DNA from: Paenibacillus radicis (ex Xue et al. 2023)
GTDB lineage: Bacteria > Bacillota > Bacilli > Paenibacillales > NBRC-103111
NCBI RefSeq assembly: GCF_024722015.1
Contig: NZ_JANQBD010000005.1
Span: 1-64,000, forward strand
Reading direction: 5' to 3'
Length of the DNA stretch: 64,000 bases
In this document: positions 7,241-15,910 of the stretch, piece after piece
Layout: each line of letters opens with the position of its first letter
How positions within the stretch are numbered: position 1 is the first letter of the stretch
Notes under the pieces: generated by a model
What the model saw: only the letters and a program-made list of their open reading frames with translations
What the model was told of the DNA's origin: nothing
Databases searched by the model: none
Position numbers and translations under genes: made by a program

Positions 7241-7283
7241 TTTAATGGAACATGATGGAAATTATTGACGGGAGACATGTAAA

Positions 7284-9761
7284 TTGGAGAGATGGAAGAA
7301 AGTAAGCAAGGGCTTGATGAGAGCTACAGCGGCGGCTCTGTTGTTAATGACAGTAGCGGGGACAGGAGCGTATGCAGACGCTTATACTGACCAATCCTCA
7401 ATACCATCGGTCATTCAGAAGACAACTGCCTCTGTGGTGGCTATTATTGGCAAGCCGAGCAACGGTAAGGATTCGGGGGGACGGGATCGTTATGACCTTG
7501 CCCACGGTACAGGTGTTATAGTAGAAAGCAATGGATCTATTCTTACTAATGCACATGTGGTTAAAAATATGCGTAATATCAATGTAGTAACTTCGGATGG
7601 CAAATCCTATCCAGGCAAAACGACCCATTATGATGAAGAAAGCGACTTGGCCTTGGTTAAGATTGATGCAACCGGATTAACTCCGGCGACATTCGCAGCA
7701 CCATCGGACATTAAAGTCGGAGAATCCGTAATGGCAATCGGAACCCCACTATCTTTTGCGCTGCGAAACTCAGTAACCTACGGGATTGTCAGCGGTATGG
7801 ACCGCTCGGTTCAATCCAAGTATCAACTGATCCAAACGGACGCTGCAATTAACCCGGGCAACAGCGGGGGGGCGTTGGTCAATATGAAGGGGCAAGTCAT
7901 CGGTATTAATACGCTCAAATATGTTCAGTATGGTGTGGATGGCTTGGGCTTTGCAATTCCAATCGATACTGTGCAGCATGTGTTGGAGCATTTCCGTAAA
8001 TATGGTAAAGTTGTACGTCCAACTCTTGGCCTGGAGCTTGGGGAAAGCTGGGAAGCGGTGGTTGGCTTGCCAACTAGCAACGGCTTGGAGGTAACCTATG
8101 TGGAGCCTGATTCTCCGGCTGCCAAGGCAGGAATTAAGCAAGGTGACGTTCTGTTAGCTATCGACTCCAAACAGACACGCAATCTGGTGCAATATAATGA
8201 AGCTTTGAAAAACTACCTACCCGAGCAGAAGGTGCGCTTAACCTTGCAATCCGGCAGCTTAACCAAAGAAGTCGATATTGTGCTGGCAGAGGATCGTTCC
8301 CACTCAACTAATGTTGTGCAGGATGCCGACGGCTCTTATATCGATGCGGATCAAGGCAAAACTCAAATCGGCGACAGCCATTTTGGATGGTCTATGAAAT
8401 ATCCGGCTGGGTTGATTAAAGCTGATCAATCCCAGGGGGACGATAATATTTTCCTCGCTGATGCCAAGGGTGAATTTGCAATCAATATTGTTGTTAAGGA
8501 GAAGCAGAGCGAGGATCTGTCACCGCTAGGTTTGTTGAAAAAATTAGGCGGGCAAGCAAGCGACACAGTACTCGAAAAGCGATATATCGAGAAGTCTCCG
8601 CAATCTTATGCTTTATTGGTCGGAAAACGCGATAATGATGGTGGCTATTATCAAATTCGGGCCTTTTTGAAGGGAGATAAAATTTTTTATGTAATGCTGC
8701 TGGTTGATAAGGAGGATAACTACAATAACGAATTTAAACGTAATAGCTATAATGATCTTCTTGATACATTCGTTCTGTCCTTCGATTCAAGCAATACGGC
8801 GTTAAAGGATATATCTGCTTATAACACGGGGAATACTGTGACAACAGATTACGGTTTAACCTTCGATGTTCCCAAGGAATGGAGCAAGCGAGGCTGGGGT
8901 CGGGATATGAACTTCGCCAAAGAGGATGGGGAACAATCGTTATCCATCAGGGTAACTTCAGCGGCATCCGGTGATACGGTTAAGGATTGGACGGCAAGGC
9001 AGGAACGCTTGTTCACAGATAGCTATGTTGCAGGGTACCGTGAGATGCAGGATCTCAAAGAAATAACAGTCGGTGGTGTGCCGGCACTTGAGAACCGTTA
9101 TGCAACAACCATGGGTGATAAATGGCATCAGTATCATGTAATCTACATCATCAAAGACAAGTATAAATACAAATTGAGCTTTTCATTCCCTAAGACCTCT
9201 AATGCTGTAGAGATGGATGAGTTAATCGGGACTTTCGTGAAATCCGTGCATTTTTCCAAGGAAGCTGTTAATAGCTCGCTTGGATTTATTCAAGATGAGG
9301 AAGATATGCTGGATAAAAAACGGACTGTAACGTATACGAACAAAAAATATATGTACGCCTTACATGTTCCGGAAAGCTGGAGTGAGAGTTATCAAAGCGA
9401 GTTTGACAGCCCGATGAAGCAGTTCAACTTTGAAGGCGGCAATCTGAGTGTATCGGCTGATGACCGGTCCGGCTTAGACGAAGTAATCAATAGGATTGAG
9501 CAGGAGCATAAGAAAAATGCTGAAGCAGATGCAACTTATAAATATGCTGTGACGGATGAAGCGATGTTTGAAACAACGGTAAAAAAATTCTCAATCCAAT
9601 ACAAGAGCAAGAACGTTCCTTATACGTTAAACGAGTATGTATTCAAAAAGAATGATATCATCTACACCCTTCGTCAACGTATTAATGATGCCGTTAAAAC
9701 GGATGAGCAGTGGCAGCTGTTAGAGAAAGCTTTGCTGTCGATCCAGTTTACTAACAAGTAA
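7284..9761 (+). CDS. Secreted HtrA/DegP-like serine protease with PDZ and long C-terminal extension
   Basis: An 825-residue protein. Residues 1-31 form a signal peptide (Lys/Arg, then AAALLLMTVAGTG, cleavage near AYA). The trypsin-like S1C domain (about 40-235) has the triad H91 (TNAHVV), D121 (ESDLALVKI) and S194 (NPGNSGGALV). A PDZ domain follows at about 245-336 with SPAAKAGIKQGDVLLAID. The last 480 residues hold three similar modules that each begin with a Y-x-L/M-x-V/Y-P-x-x-W-like pattern (near 365, 520 and 690), recalling PsbP-like/photosystem-associated folds; normal HtrA proteins of 400-500 residues lack them. The start is TTG at 7284, preceded by GGGAG; the next ATG upstream runs into a stop. 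Role: extracytoplasmic protein quality control, with the extension possibly recognising substrates or the wall (inference). Confidence 0.9.
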   Translation: MERWKKVSKGLMRATAAALLLMTVAGTGAYADAYTDQSSIPSVIQKTTASVVAIIGKPSNGKDSGGRDRYDLAHGTGVIVESNGSILTNAHVVKNMRNINVVTSDGKSYPGKTTHYDEESDLALVKIDATGLTPATFAAPSDIKVGESVMAIGTPLSFALRNSVTYGIVSGMDRSVQSKYQLIQTDAAINPGNSGGALVNMKGQVIGINTLKYVQYGVDGLGFAIPIDTVQHVLEHFRKYGKVVRPTLGLELGESWEAVVGLPTSNGLEVTYVEPDSPAAKAGIKQGDVLLAIDSKQTRNLVQYNEALKNYLPEQKVRLTLQSGSLTKEVDIVLAEDRSHSTNVVQDADGSYIDADQGKTQIGDSHFGWSMKYPAGLIKADQSQGDDNIFLADAKGEFAINIVVKEKQSEDLSPLGLLKKLGGQASDTVLEKRYIEKSPQSYALLVGKRDNDGGYYQIRAFLKGDKIFYVMLLVDKEDNYNNEFKRNSYNDLLDTFVLSFDSSNTALKDISAYNTGNTVTTDYGLTFDVPKEWSKRGWGRDMNFAKEDGEQSLSIRVTSAASGDTVKDWTARQERLFTDSYVAGYREMQDLKEITVGGVPALENRYATTMGDKWHQYHVIYIIKDKYKYKLSFSFPKTSNAVEMDELIGTFVKSVHFSKEAVNSSLGFIQDEEDMLDKKRTVTYTNKKYMYALHVPESWSESYQSEFDSPMKQFNFEGGNLSVSADDRSGLDEVINRIEQEHKKNAEADATYKYAVTDEAMFETTVKKFSIQYKSKNVPYTLNEYVFKKNDIIYTLRQRINDAVKTDEQWQLLEKALLSIQFTNK

Positions 9762-9783
9762 TATTAGCTTCTAATCATTTCAT

Positions 9784-9853
9784 AAAACGCGCTCGACGAG
9801 CAAGGAGGTCTTTTATTACAAGAGGCCTTCTCCGGCTTACGGGGCGTGTTTTT
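9784..9853 (+). terminator. Terminator after the protease gene
   Basis: AAAACGCGC (9784-9792) pairs with GCGTGTTTT (9844-9852) including one wobble, enclosing an inner stem GGAGGTCTTTT/AAGAGGCCTTCTCC; a T run closes it. Confidence 0.6.
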
Positions 9854-9996
9854 GCTGTATTACTTACCTCAACCCAACTAGGTTATGAAAATGTAAGCTC
9901 TTACGTAACGGTTGATTTGTTTTTATAATAAGTAGGAGACAGCAATTTCATAGAAATTGACATCAGCCAATAAACCTAACTGGGGAGGAATTACTT

Positions 9997-11010
9997 GTGG
10001 ATTACCGATTTGTGGGGAAAACAGGCTTGAAGGTAAGCGAATTATGTTTGGGTTCCATGACTTTTGGAGCTGCGGCTGACCGGGAAGAAAGCTTCCGAAT
10101 TATGGATCGCTATACGGAAGCAGGCGGAAATTTTATCGATACGGCTAACGTTTATTCACAGGGCTTGTCTGAAGAAATTGTGGGTGCATGGTTAAAGGAA
10201 AAGAACAGGAATGATTTCGTTGTCGCTACTAAGGTTCGCTTTGGAATGGGAGAAGGGCCTAATGATATGGGCTTAAGCCGTAAGCATATTTTAGCATCCG
10301 TTGAAGACAGCTTACGCCGACTAGGCACTGATTATATTGATCTGTTTCAAGTACATGCGTGGGATGCTGCAACTCCGCTGGAAGAAACGCTCAGCACGCT
10401 GAATGATCTCGTTCGCAAGGGCGTAATCCGCTATATCGGTGCAAGCAATTATAGAGCGTGGCAGCTGCAAAAGGCGATCTATGTGTCCCGCCAGAACGGC
10501 TGGGAGTCTTTTGTCTGCCTGCAGCCGCAATATAATTTGCTATGCCGTGCAACGGAATATGAGCTGCTGCCTTTATGTGAGCATGAGGGAGTAGGCGTTA
10601 TCCCTTGGAGTCCGCTGCGCGGCGGCTTGCTGAGCGGTAAATTCAAGCGCGGGGAGACTCCGCAGGAGAATACCCGGGTTGGAGCTAACAAAGCCGTGTG
10701 GGAGCGCTACGATAATGAATTCACATGGAACATTATCGATACGCTTGGTGATATTGCCAAAGAAACGGACAAATCTTCGGCACAGGTCGCTTTGAATTGG
10801 ATGCTGAGCCGCAGCGTCATTACCTCGCCAATTATCGGAGCGAGAAATGTTGGTCAGCTCGATGACAACCTGGGAGCAAGCGGATGGTCATTGACGGAGG
10901 AACAAATACACCGTTTGAATGATGTGAGCGAACTGCCAGTTAGCTATCCATACGATCTGGCAGCTGAAAATCAGCAGCGCAGAGGAAGAGTTGCGGAAGC
11001 TGTCAGATAG
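9997..11010 (+). CDS. Aldo/keto reductase
   Basis: A 337-residue NADPH-dependent aldo/keto reductase fold protein. The catalytic tetrad is present: D48 and Y53 in [12 protein letters not shown]79 in ATKV, and H120 in QVHAWD. The NADP-binding end has [16 protein letters not shown]. Family members of this length and with [11 protein letters not shown] reduce aldehydes, ketones or sugar-derived substrates; the true substrate is unknown. The start is GTG at 9997 with GGGGAGGA 8 nt upstream. It is a single-gene unit closed by a strong terminator. Confidence 0.92.
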   Translation: MDYRFVGKTGLKVSELCLGSMTFGAAADREESFRIMDRYTEAGGNFIDTANVYSQGLSEEIVGAWLKEKNRNDFVVATKVRFGMGEGPNDMGLSRKHILASVEDSLRRLGTDYIDLFQVHAWDAATPLEETLSTLNDLVRKGVIRYIGASNYRAWQLQKAIYVSRQNGWESFVCLQPQYNLLCRATEYELLPLCEHEGVGVIPWSPLRGGLLSGKFKRGETPQENTRVGANKAVWERYDNEFTWNIIDTLGDIAKETDKSSAQVALNWMLSRSVITSPIIGARNVGQLDDNLGASGWSLTEEQIHRLNDVSELPVSYPYDLAAENQQRRGRVAEAVR

Positions 11011-11023
11011 GTTGTTCGGAAGC

Positions 11024-11060
11024 AAAAAAAGGTTGAGGCACTATGCCTCAACCTTTTTTT
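11024..11060. terminator. Strong bidirectional terminator after the aldo/keto reductase gene
   Basis: GGTTGAGGC (11031-11039) and GCCTCAACC (11045-11053) form a perfect 9-bp stem with a 5-nt loop, flanked by seven A and seven T. Confidence 0.92.
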
Positions 11061-11110
11061 GGAAGAAAGTTTAAGTGCTCTACAGCGCTAAAGAGGGAAT
11101 GCCCTTTCTA

Positions 11111-11473
11111 ATGTTGCTTAAGTCATGGAGCGAAAACGGATGTTCAAAGGTTGCTTTCATGGTAAAGGAGACCAGGATACTCTTACGGCTGCTGAAAGAA
11201 AGACGATAGATGGAAATCCTCCCGTTAATCCAGCCTGGATATCGTTTGAACTCATTCTAACTGGAAAAACTCCTGCTAATCTAGGCAATAGGGATGAGAT
11301 CAGCCAAAATCCTTAGAATTAGCATGAGAAATTCCAGTTATAGGGCTTGGAACGCTATTTTTTGGGAAAATAGCGTGACATTTTCCTGATAATTGCGTGG
11401 GGTTCGCTGGGCTCCTATGCCATGCTGTAAACGCGAACCCCGCGATTAACACGCGTTGGAAAGCGACCTCATC
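11111..11473 (+). repeat. Dispersed intergenic repeat, copy A
   Basis: This stretch aligns by eye over its full length with the reverse complement of 25325-25700. Shared blocks include GATGTTCAAAGG, GGAGACCA, ATAGATGGAAAT, CTAACTGGAAAAACT, AATTAGCATGAG, CTTGGAACGCTATTTT, GACATTTTCCTGATAATTGC and GGAAAGCGACCTCATC. It has no transposase and no obvious terminal inverted repeat. A 63-codon frame inside it has no conserved counterpart in copy B, so it is probably non-coding. Confidence 0.82.
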
Positions 11474-11508
11474 TCTGGTGAAGGGTAGCTTTCAGTAAAA
11501 TATGCCGT

Positions 11509-11745
11509 TTGCAAAACCACACAAGTCTGTTTAGAAAGGATGATCCGAGATCTCAGCGGAAATACAGCTTTATGTGGTTCGTGACTTTGATAAGATGGAC
11601 GAAGGGGATCCTGAGGTACCGCCGCAGTTTAGATGTGAAGCGTGGTGGAGAGATGTACCCAGAATACTACCAAGGGGTACATGGCTATGAATACCGGATC
11701 GAAGACCGGTTAGGGATGAAAGAAGCAGCAGAAAGCAGAGAGTAG
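11509..11745 (+). other. Possible decayed coding fragment
   Basis: Two overlapping frames have protein-like composition: 11544-11690 reads EIQLYVVRDFDKMDEGDPEV and continues with CEAWWRDVP, and the frame ending at 11745 reads MYPEYYQGVHGYEYRIEDRL. Neither has a start codon with a ribosome binding site that would cover the good part, and together they look like one short gene broken by a frameshift. I do not recognise the family. A terminator-like hairpin at 11950-11972 on the same strand could have belonged to it. Confidence 0.22.
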
Positions 11746-11757
11746 AACAAAGAGGGA

Positions 11758-11914
11758 ATGGATGTGGGATGGAGGAGCGATAGCGTCCGCCCTGGTCGTC
11801 ACCTCCGGTGACTGCTCGGGTATGCAACCTGCCTTTGAAGCTCATGTTCCTCCCGCTGCAAGCCTTCCATTCAAAGGAACACAACTTCAACAGCGGCCGG
11901 AATCCCACATCCAT
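11758..11914. repeat. Long imperfect hairpin element (nested inverted repeats)
   Basis: ATGGATGTGGGAT (11758-11770) and ATCCCACATCCAT (11902-11914) are perfect 13-bp outer arms, and CCTTTGAA (11832-11839) and TTCAAAGG (11870-11877) form an inner pair. It contains the words CCTTTGAA and GCGGCCGGA that also occur near the edge of the repeat at 25325-25700. It resembles the long-hairpin intergenic elements common in Paenibacillus-like genomes. Confidence 0.6.
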
Positions 11915-11949
11915 CGCTCCAAACGCACAAACGTAAATTGTACACCAAG

Positions 11950-11972
11950 GACGCCGCAAGGCGTTTTTCTTA
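11950..11972 (+). terminator. Plus-strand terminator
   Basis: GACGCC-GCAA-GGCGTT is followed by TTTCTT on the plus strand. It faces the 3' end of the minus-strand cyclase gene, so it ends some plus-strand transcript crossing 11500-11950 or acts as a weak barrier between convergent transcripts. Confidence 0.5.
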
Positions 11973-11985
11973 TTCTGTATTTTTC

Positions 11986-13557
11986 TTATACAGCCTTTGC
12001 TTTATAGGCAACAGTTTGATTGCGACCGTTCCTTTTGGCAATATAGAGGGCTTGATCGGCACATTGAATGACCGGCTGGTCCAGGGAAGCATGATGTGGA
12101 TAGGAGGCAATGCCAAGGGAAACTGTGATGGGTTTGCCTGTCGGACTGCTTTGATTCTCCAGTTTCTTTCGCAATGTTTCCGCTGTTTTATATGCATGTT
12201 CGATAGAGAGATCCGGCAGCAGCACAACAAACTCCTCTCCCCCAAACCGGCAGCAGTAATCTTCCTTACGAGTTACGGAAAGTACAACGGCAGCCAAATA
12301 TTTCAATACTTCATCACCGGTCTGGTGACCATAGGTGTCATTTACTGCTTTGAAATGATCAATATCTAGAGCAATAACGGAAAAGAGTCTATTTTGCCCA
12401 GTCCAATCAGCTAAACATGCATCCATCGTCCGGCGGTTGGAAAGTCCTGTCAATGGATCGGTTTGTGCCTCATGGGAAAAATTGTCGACACGTTGCTGTA
12501 AAGTATCCATAGTTAATAATATAGTCTCATTCAAGTGATAGGCCTCGTAATTCCAGTGCACAGCTTTTGGCAGATCTGACACGCGGCTGCCGCTAACCAG
12601 CTTTTGTGCGGTTTCGGCTAAGGATGAAAAAGGAGCGGCGAGCATTTTGCCAAGCCATAAAGTAACAAGGAGGATAACAAGAAATAAAGGGAGTGAGATC
12701 AGGACTACGTTCTTAATCATTATTTCCGATTCGGCCGTAACGACCTCAATAGGGGTTTGAACGACAATTCCCCATTCATTTTCACTGGAATCGGCGTAAC
12801 CTGCCAAGAAAGAAGCTCCTTGCGTATTAACGACTTCTTCATGTCCTTTATAGCCATCGGTTAGTTTCTTTACTATTGGATTGCTTAAGACGTTTTCGCC
12901 TAATCGTGTTTTATCCGGATGATACAGTAGAGTACCTTCACCATCTACAACGTATGCATAAGATTGGGACGCTGTAAAGGAGCCGAAAATACTGTTGAGA
13001 ATATTATTTTCCTGCAAGTATATCGTACCTCCAACATAACCAATGTACTCCCCCAATGAGCTATAAACAGGATGAGTCATAAAAATAATCAGCTTGTTGG
13101 TGCTCGTCGTGAACGGAGGAGAAATGGTCGGTTGGCGGAGCTCTAATGCTCGCAATGATGCTTCGGAAGTGAGCTTGGGAGTAGTTGCTCCTAACGATGC
13201 CGGTGATACGTTCTGAACTGTAGAGTCTTTATTTACAAAAAATACGGAGTTAAAATAATTGGTACTCTTTAAAAATAAATCAAGGTCCTTTTGCAGGGAA
13301 GCGTCGGCATTTCCTTGTTTGGCTATATGCTCCGACATCACGCTTAAACTGTGTTTCATGGATTTGAATAAAGTGTTCATAGTGACGCTCATTTTTTGGG
13401 CTGATTCATAATTTAGCGCGAGAGTGGTCTCGTATAAAGAGGCTTTTTCAGCCTTGTAGGCGGCCATAATTTGAACGATGGAGGTTCCCAGAATAGAAAG
13501 GAAGACCAGCCCGGTTATAAGGTAAATAAGACGTAGGCGACGGAATTGTCCTCTCAT
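11986..13557 (-). CDS. Membrane diguanylate cyclase with extracellular Cache domain
   Basis: A 523-residue protein: TM helix at about 9-30, a double-Cache-like extracellular sensor (about 35-280), a second TM helix at about 285-305, a HAMP-like linker and a GGDEF domain at about 365-520. The active-site motif is GGEEF at 439-443, a catalytically competent variant, and an inhibitory site RKED at 430-433 lies exactly five residues upstream, so product feedback by c-di-GMP is expected. TDPLTGLSNRRT opens the catalytic domain. It would convert two GTP to c-di-GMP in response to a small extracellular ligand. ATG 13557 has GGAGGATAAAAT before it. A TTGTCA/TAATAA promoter lies at 13601-13629. It is transcribed from its own promoter, downstream of the oxidoreductase gene on the same strand. 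Confidence 0.93.
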   Translation of the reverse strand: MRGQFRRLRLIYLITGLVFLSILGTSIVQIMAAYKAEKASLYETTLALNYESAQKMSVTMNTLFKSMKHSLSVMSEHIAKQGNADASLQKDLDLFLKSTNYFNSVFFVNKDSTVQNVSPASLGATTPKLTSEASLRALELRQPTISPPFTTSTNKLIIFMTHPVYSSLGEYIGYVGGTIYLQENNILNSIFGSFTASQSYAYVVDGEGTLLYHPDKTRLGENVLSNPIVKKLTDGYKGHEEVVNTQGASFLAGYADSSENEWGIVVQTPIEVVTAESEIMIKNVVLISLPLFLVILLVTLWLGKMLAAPFSSLAETAQKLVSGSRVSDLPKAVHWNYEAYHLNETILLTMDTLQQRVDNFSHEAQTDPLTGLSNRRTMDACLADWTGQNRLFSVIALDIDHFKAVNDTYGHQTGDEVLKYLAAVVLSVTRKEDYCCRFGGEEFVVLLPDLSIEHAYKTAETLRKKLENQSSPTGKPITVSLGIASYPHHASLDQPVIQCADQALYIAKRNGRNQTVAYKAKAV

Positions 13558-13600
13558 ATTTTATCCTCCAAATCCGTACAAGAATTATGACAGCATCATA

Positions 13601-13629
13601 TTATTACATAATTCGACGTAAAATGACAA
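13601..13629 (-). promoter_or_regulatory. Promoter of the diguanylate cyclase gene
   Basis: On the minus strand TTGTCA (13629-13624) and TAATAA (13606-13601) are separated by 17 bp, about 45 bp before the start codon. Confidence 0.6.
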
Positions 13630-13635
13630 AATCCT

Positions 13636-14631
13636 CTATTTGAAAGGGACTATATTCCTATTTTTGTGATTTTTAGTCTCATTTTTTTGCATCCATATTT
13701 TTAATGTTTCTTCAATCCCTTTCTCGAATGGAGTTGTAGGTATAGTCCCTATTCGCTTACTGTATTTTTCTCCACTAAGGATGAGCGGCTCTTTGGTAAG
13801 GTACAAAATTTCAACGACTTCCCTCATAAGAGGATCGAATAATCCCAAGAGGCTAATCATGCTTTTGCCGAGCGGAATAACCATTTTTCTATAACCGGTT
13901 ACTTTCCTGGCGATGTCCAGTATTTCTCGTCCACTAATAGCACCGAGTCCCGGGATATTCCAATTTTTTCCGTACGATTCGTCCCGGTCAGCAATCTCGA
14001 TAATCATTTTCGCGGCATCCGGTAAATAAACATATTCTCTCGGTGTATTGAGATCACCAATAAAAATAGAGGTCTTATTAGCAGCAATACCTTGCAAGGT
14101 AGGATGCAGATATGCATTTTGAGAGGTTGGCCCATAGTAATCGGGTAAACGTACAATGAGAGCCTGGGCATGCTGCCATTTTTTATCAAATATTAGCTTC
14201 TCAAACTCCACCCGTATTTTCCCCTTATTTGTGTGCGGATTTTTGGGGTGATCTTCTGTAACTCTCGTCATCTGTGATCTGCCATAAACATATATGCCGT
14301 CTACAATAACGATCTTTTTACCAACGTGATCAGCCGCCTTCATTACGCTTTCGCCAAGTGGAAGAAGCTGGCTTGCCATCTCTTGATATTTGACATTTGC
14401 GCTTTGAAAAATAACATCGACATCCTTTGCAGCGGCAATAATATCATCAGGATTAAAAACATCGCCTACAGCAGTATGCAAAAGCTTGGGATTTCCATAT
14501 TGTGCAGCTAGCTCACGCAATTTACTTTGAGAGCGGCCAAATGCGATGGTTTCTACTCCTCTGCTTAATAATTCGGCTACTAATGCTTGACCAGACCCAC
14601 CGGTCGCTCCTAATACTAAAGCTTTTTTCAT
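13636..14631 (-). CDS. NAD-dependent epimerase/dehydratase-type oxidoreductase
   Basis: A 331-residue Rossmann protein. The N-terminal GATGGSG (residues 8-14) is the dinucleotide-binding loop of atypical/extended short-chain reductases, followed by a GRS segment that favours NADP. There is VDGIYVYGRS in the place where extended SDRs carry the Tyr active site, and LPDYYGP further on. Members act on nucleotide sugars, flavonoid-type or other ketone substrates; the actual one is unknown. ATG follows GGAGG at good spacing. A TetR-type operator half-match lies just upstream (14669-14686), and the TetR gene is the adjacent gene on the same strand, so it is probably the main target of that repressor. 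Confidence 0.85.
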   Translation of the reverse strand: MKKALVLGATGGSGQALVAELLSRGVETIAFGRSQSKLRELAAQYGNPKLLHTAVGDVFNPDDIIAAAKDVDVIFQSANVKYQEMASQLLPLGESVMKAADHVGKKIVIVDGIYVYGRSQMTRVTEDHPKNPHTNKGKIRVEFEKLIFDKKWQHAQALIVRLPDYYGPTSQNAYLHPTLQGIAANKTSIFIGDLNTPREYVYLPDAAKMIIEIADRDESYGKNWNIPGLGAISGREILDIARKVTGYRKMVIPLGKSMISLLGLFDPLMREVVEILYLTKEPLILSGEKYSKRIGTIPTTPFEKGIEETLKIWMQKNETKNHKNRNIVPFK

Positions 14632-14668
14632 TTGTGAAAACCTCCATTGTTTTATTGTTTTAATATAT

Positions 14669-14686
14669 AGTGATCAATCAATCACT
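14669..14686. promoter_or_regulatory. TetR operator upstream of the oxidoreductase gene
   Basis: AGTGAT-CAATCA-ATCACT keeps both 6-bp half-sites of the perfect 18-bp palindrome at 15331-15348 but has a different centre. It lies about 40 bp before the start codon at 14631. Confidence 0.75.
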
Positions 14687-14702
14687 TAATATGATAAAAA
14701 GA

Positions 14703-14733
14703 AACGAACCTGATTCGCAGAAACCGATTCGTT
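14703..14733 (-). terminator. Weak terminator after the TetR gene
   Basis: On the minus strand AACGAATCGG and its partner ending TTCGTT can pair and are followed by TCTTTTT. It would partly separate the repressor transcript from the oxidoreductase gene. Confidence 0.4.
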
Positions 14734-14742
14734 GTCTTGGTG

Positions 14743-15294
14743 TTACTTTTGTTTCTTGTGCTGCGGCTTCATTTCCGGCATATCCAGAACCGCGGCAACA
14801 TGGCATAACATCCCGTTGGCCATAAAACTGCTTACCGCGACTTCGGGATCCTCGATACCTGATTCCCGAAACCGTTCAAGCACAAGCGTCCTCACTTTGC
14901 TCAATCCTTCTCGTACTGTTTGCTTTATTGGTTCTTCGCGAATGCCTTGGGCTTGAACCTGCAGAACAATTTCATGATGATGAGTGAGCATCAACTCTTC
15001 ATAGACGATGATCATCTTATGCAAAAGCTCATCTGGGGAAGCTTTTAGCTGTATGAAACAATTCAACGTACGCTCAAAAGCTCGCTCCAGTGAGGCAATG
15101 AAGAGCTCCTGCTTGTTCTTGAACAATTTGAACACGTAGGGCTGAGAAATGCCGACCTTCTCGGCTATTTGTGCGGTTGTTGTGCTGTAATAACCGTGCT
15201 CTGCGAACACGCCTACAGCAGCTTCCAAAATTTCTTCACGGCGTGATGACTGCGTTGGGCTGGCTGTCTTATCCAGGGTCGATCGTCGGGCCAT
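14743..15294 (-). CDS. TetR/AcrR-family transcriptional repressor
   Basis: A 183-residue protein with the TetR N-terminal helix-turn-helix at about residues 18-65 (REEILEAAVGVFAEHGYYST followed by AQIAEKVGISQPYVFKLFKN), and a variable helical ligand-binding C-terminus. Sequence QPYVFKLFKNKQELF is the usual recognition-helix region. ATG 15294 has AGGAGGAA at good spacing. A perfect palindrome lies directly over its own promoter and an imperfect copy before the next gene, so autoregulation and control of the adjacent oxidoreductase are strongly suggested. The inducer is unknown, probably a small hydrophobic compound. Confidence 0.93.
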   Translation of the reverse strand: MARRSTLDKTASPTQSSRREEILEAAVGVFAEHGYYSTTTAQIAEKVGISQPYVFKLFKNKQELFIASLERAFERTLNCFIQLKASPDELLHKMIIVYEELMLTHHHEIVLQVQAQGIREEPIKQTVREGLSKVRTLVLERFRESGIEDPEVAVSSFMANGMLCHVAAVLDMPEMKPQHKKQK

Positions 15295-15330
15295 AAAAGA
15301 TTCCTCCTGTTGAAACGGAAATACTTAATT

Positions 15331-15348
15331 AGTGATTGATCAATCACT
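15331..15348. promoter_or_regulatory. Perfect 18-bp TetR operator
   Basis: AGTGATTGATCAATCACT is a perfect palindrome placed immediately downstream of the -10 box of the tetR-type gene, where binding would block the start of transcription. Confidence 0.85.
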
Positions 15349-15377
15349 ATTATAGACGTACTCCTTTAAAATATCAA
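15349..15377 (-). promoter_or_regulatory. Consensus promoter of the TetR gene
   Basis: On the minus strand TTGATA (15377-15372) and TATAAT (15354-15349) are separated by 17 bp, close to the sigma-A consensus. Confidence 0.85.
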
Positions 15378-15529
15378 CTGGCAATTTGGAATTAGGGCCG
15401 ATTAGTATGGCTTCGTTAATTCCGGGGAACATAGTGCGAGTTTATTTGTTCATATGCTATATTTAAATCATGAAGCAAAGGTATTCATTCAACCTAGCAA
15501 CTATTTTTTAGGAAAAAAGGAGCCCAATT

Positions 15530-15865
15530 ATGCCGCAGCTTAACGTTAGAGGGATTTCTGCCGACCAAATAAATGCTATTAGTAAGCCAATGATAGGGGA
15601 GCTTGCGCTGATTTGTGAATGTGGATCGGACAACTTTACGCTTGATTGTATACAGACAGTATCGGTATTTGAGGGTCAGAGAGTCGATACGTATCCTTTC
15701 GTTGAGATTGCATGGTTTGAACGGGGAACGGCCATAAGAGATCGTGTTGCACAAGCGGTCACTCAGCATATACATTCCATAGGTGTTAAAGAAGTGGAAA
15801 TTGCCTTTAAGGTTTACCGCGAGGATGGTTATTACATCAATGGAAGACGTTGCGATTCACTCTAA
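15530..15865 (+). CDS. DUF1904 family protein
   Basis: A 111-residue protein starting MPQLNVRGISADQI and containing YPFVEIAWFERG, the two conserved segments of the DUF1904 family, a small alpha/beta protein related in fold to tautomerase-like proteins but with no assigned function. The N-terminal proline after Met is conserved in such folds and worth noting. ATG 15530 follows a purine stretch (GGAAAAAAGGAG). No signal peptide. It stands alone with a stem-loop downstream. Confidence 0.85.
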   Translation: MPQLNVRGISADQINAISKPMIGELALICECGSDNFTLDCIQTVSVFEGQRVDTYPFVEIAWFERGTAIRDRVAQAVTQHIHSIGVKEVEIAFKVYREDGYYINGRRCDSL

Positions 15866-15910
15866 AGCAGTATCCCGAAGCTATAAGGAAAGATTCTAAT
15901 ATATCCGCTT

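Noticed and set aside
11125..11316. 63-codon ORF inside dispersed repeat copy A
   Set aside because: The matching frame is not kept in copy B and no ribosome binding site is present; the repeat is probably non-coding.
11762..12369. Overlapping short plus-strand frames around 11.8-12.4 kb
   Set aside because: They cover the long-hairpin element and the antisense of the GGDEF domain, with no start signals.
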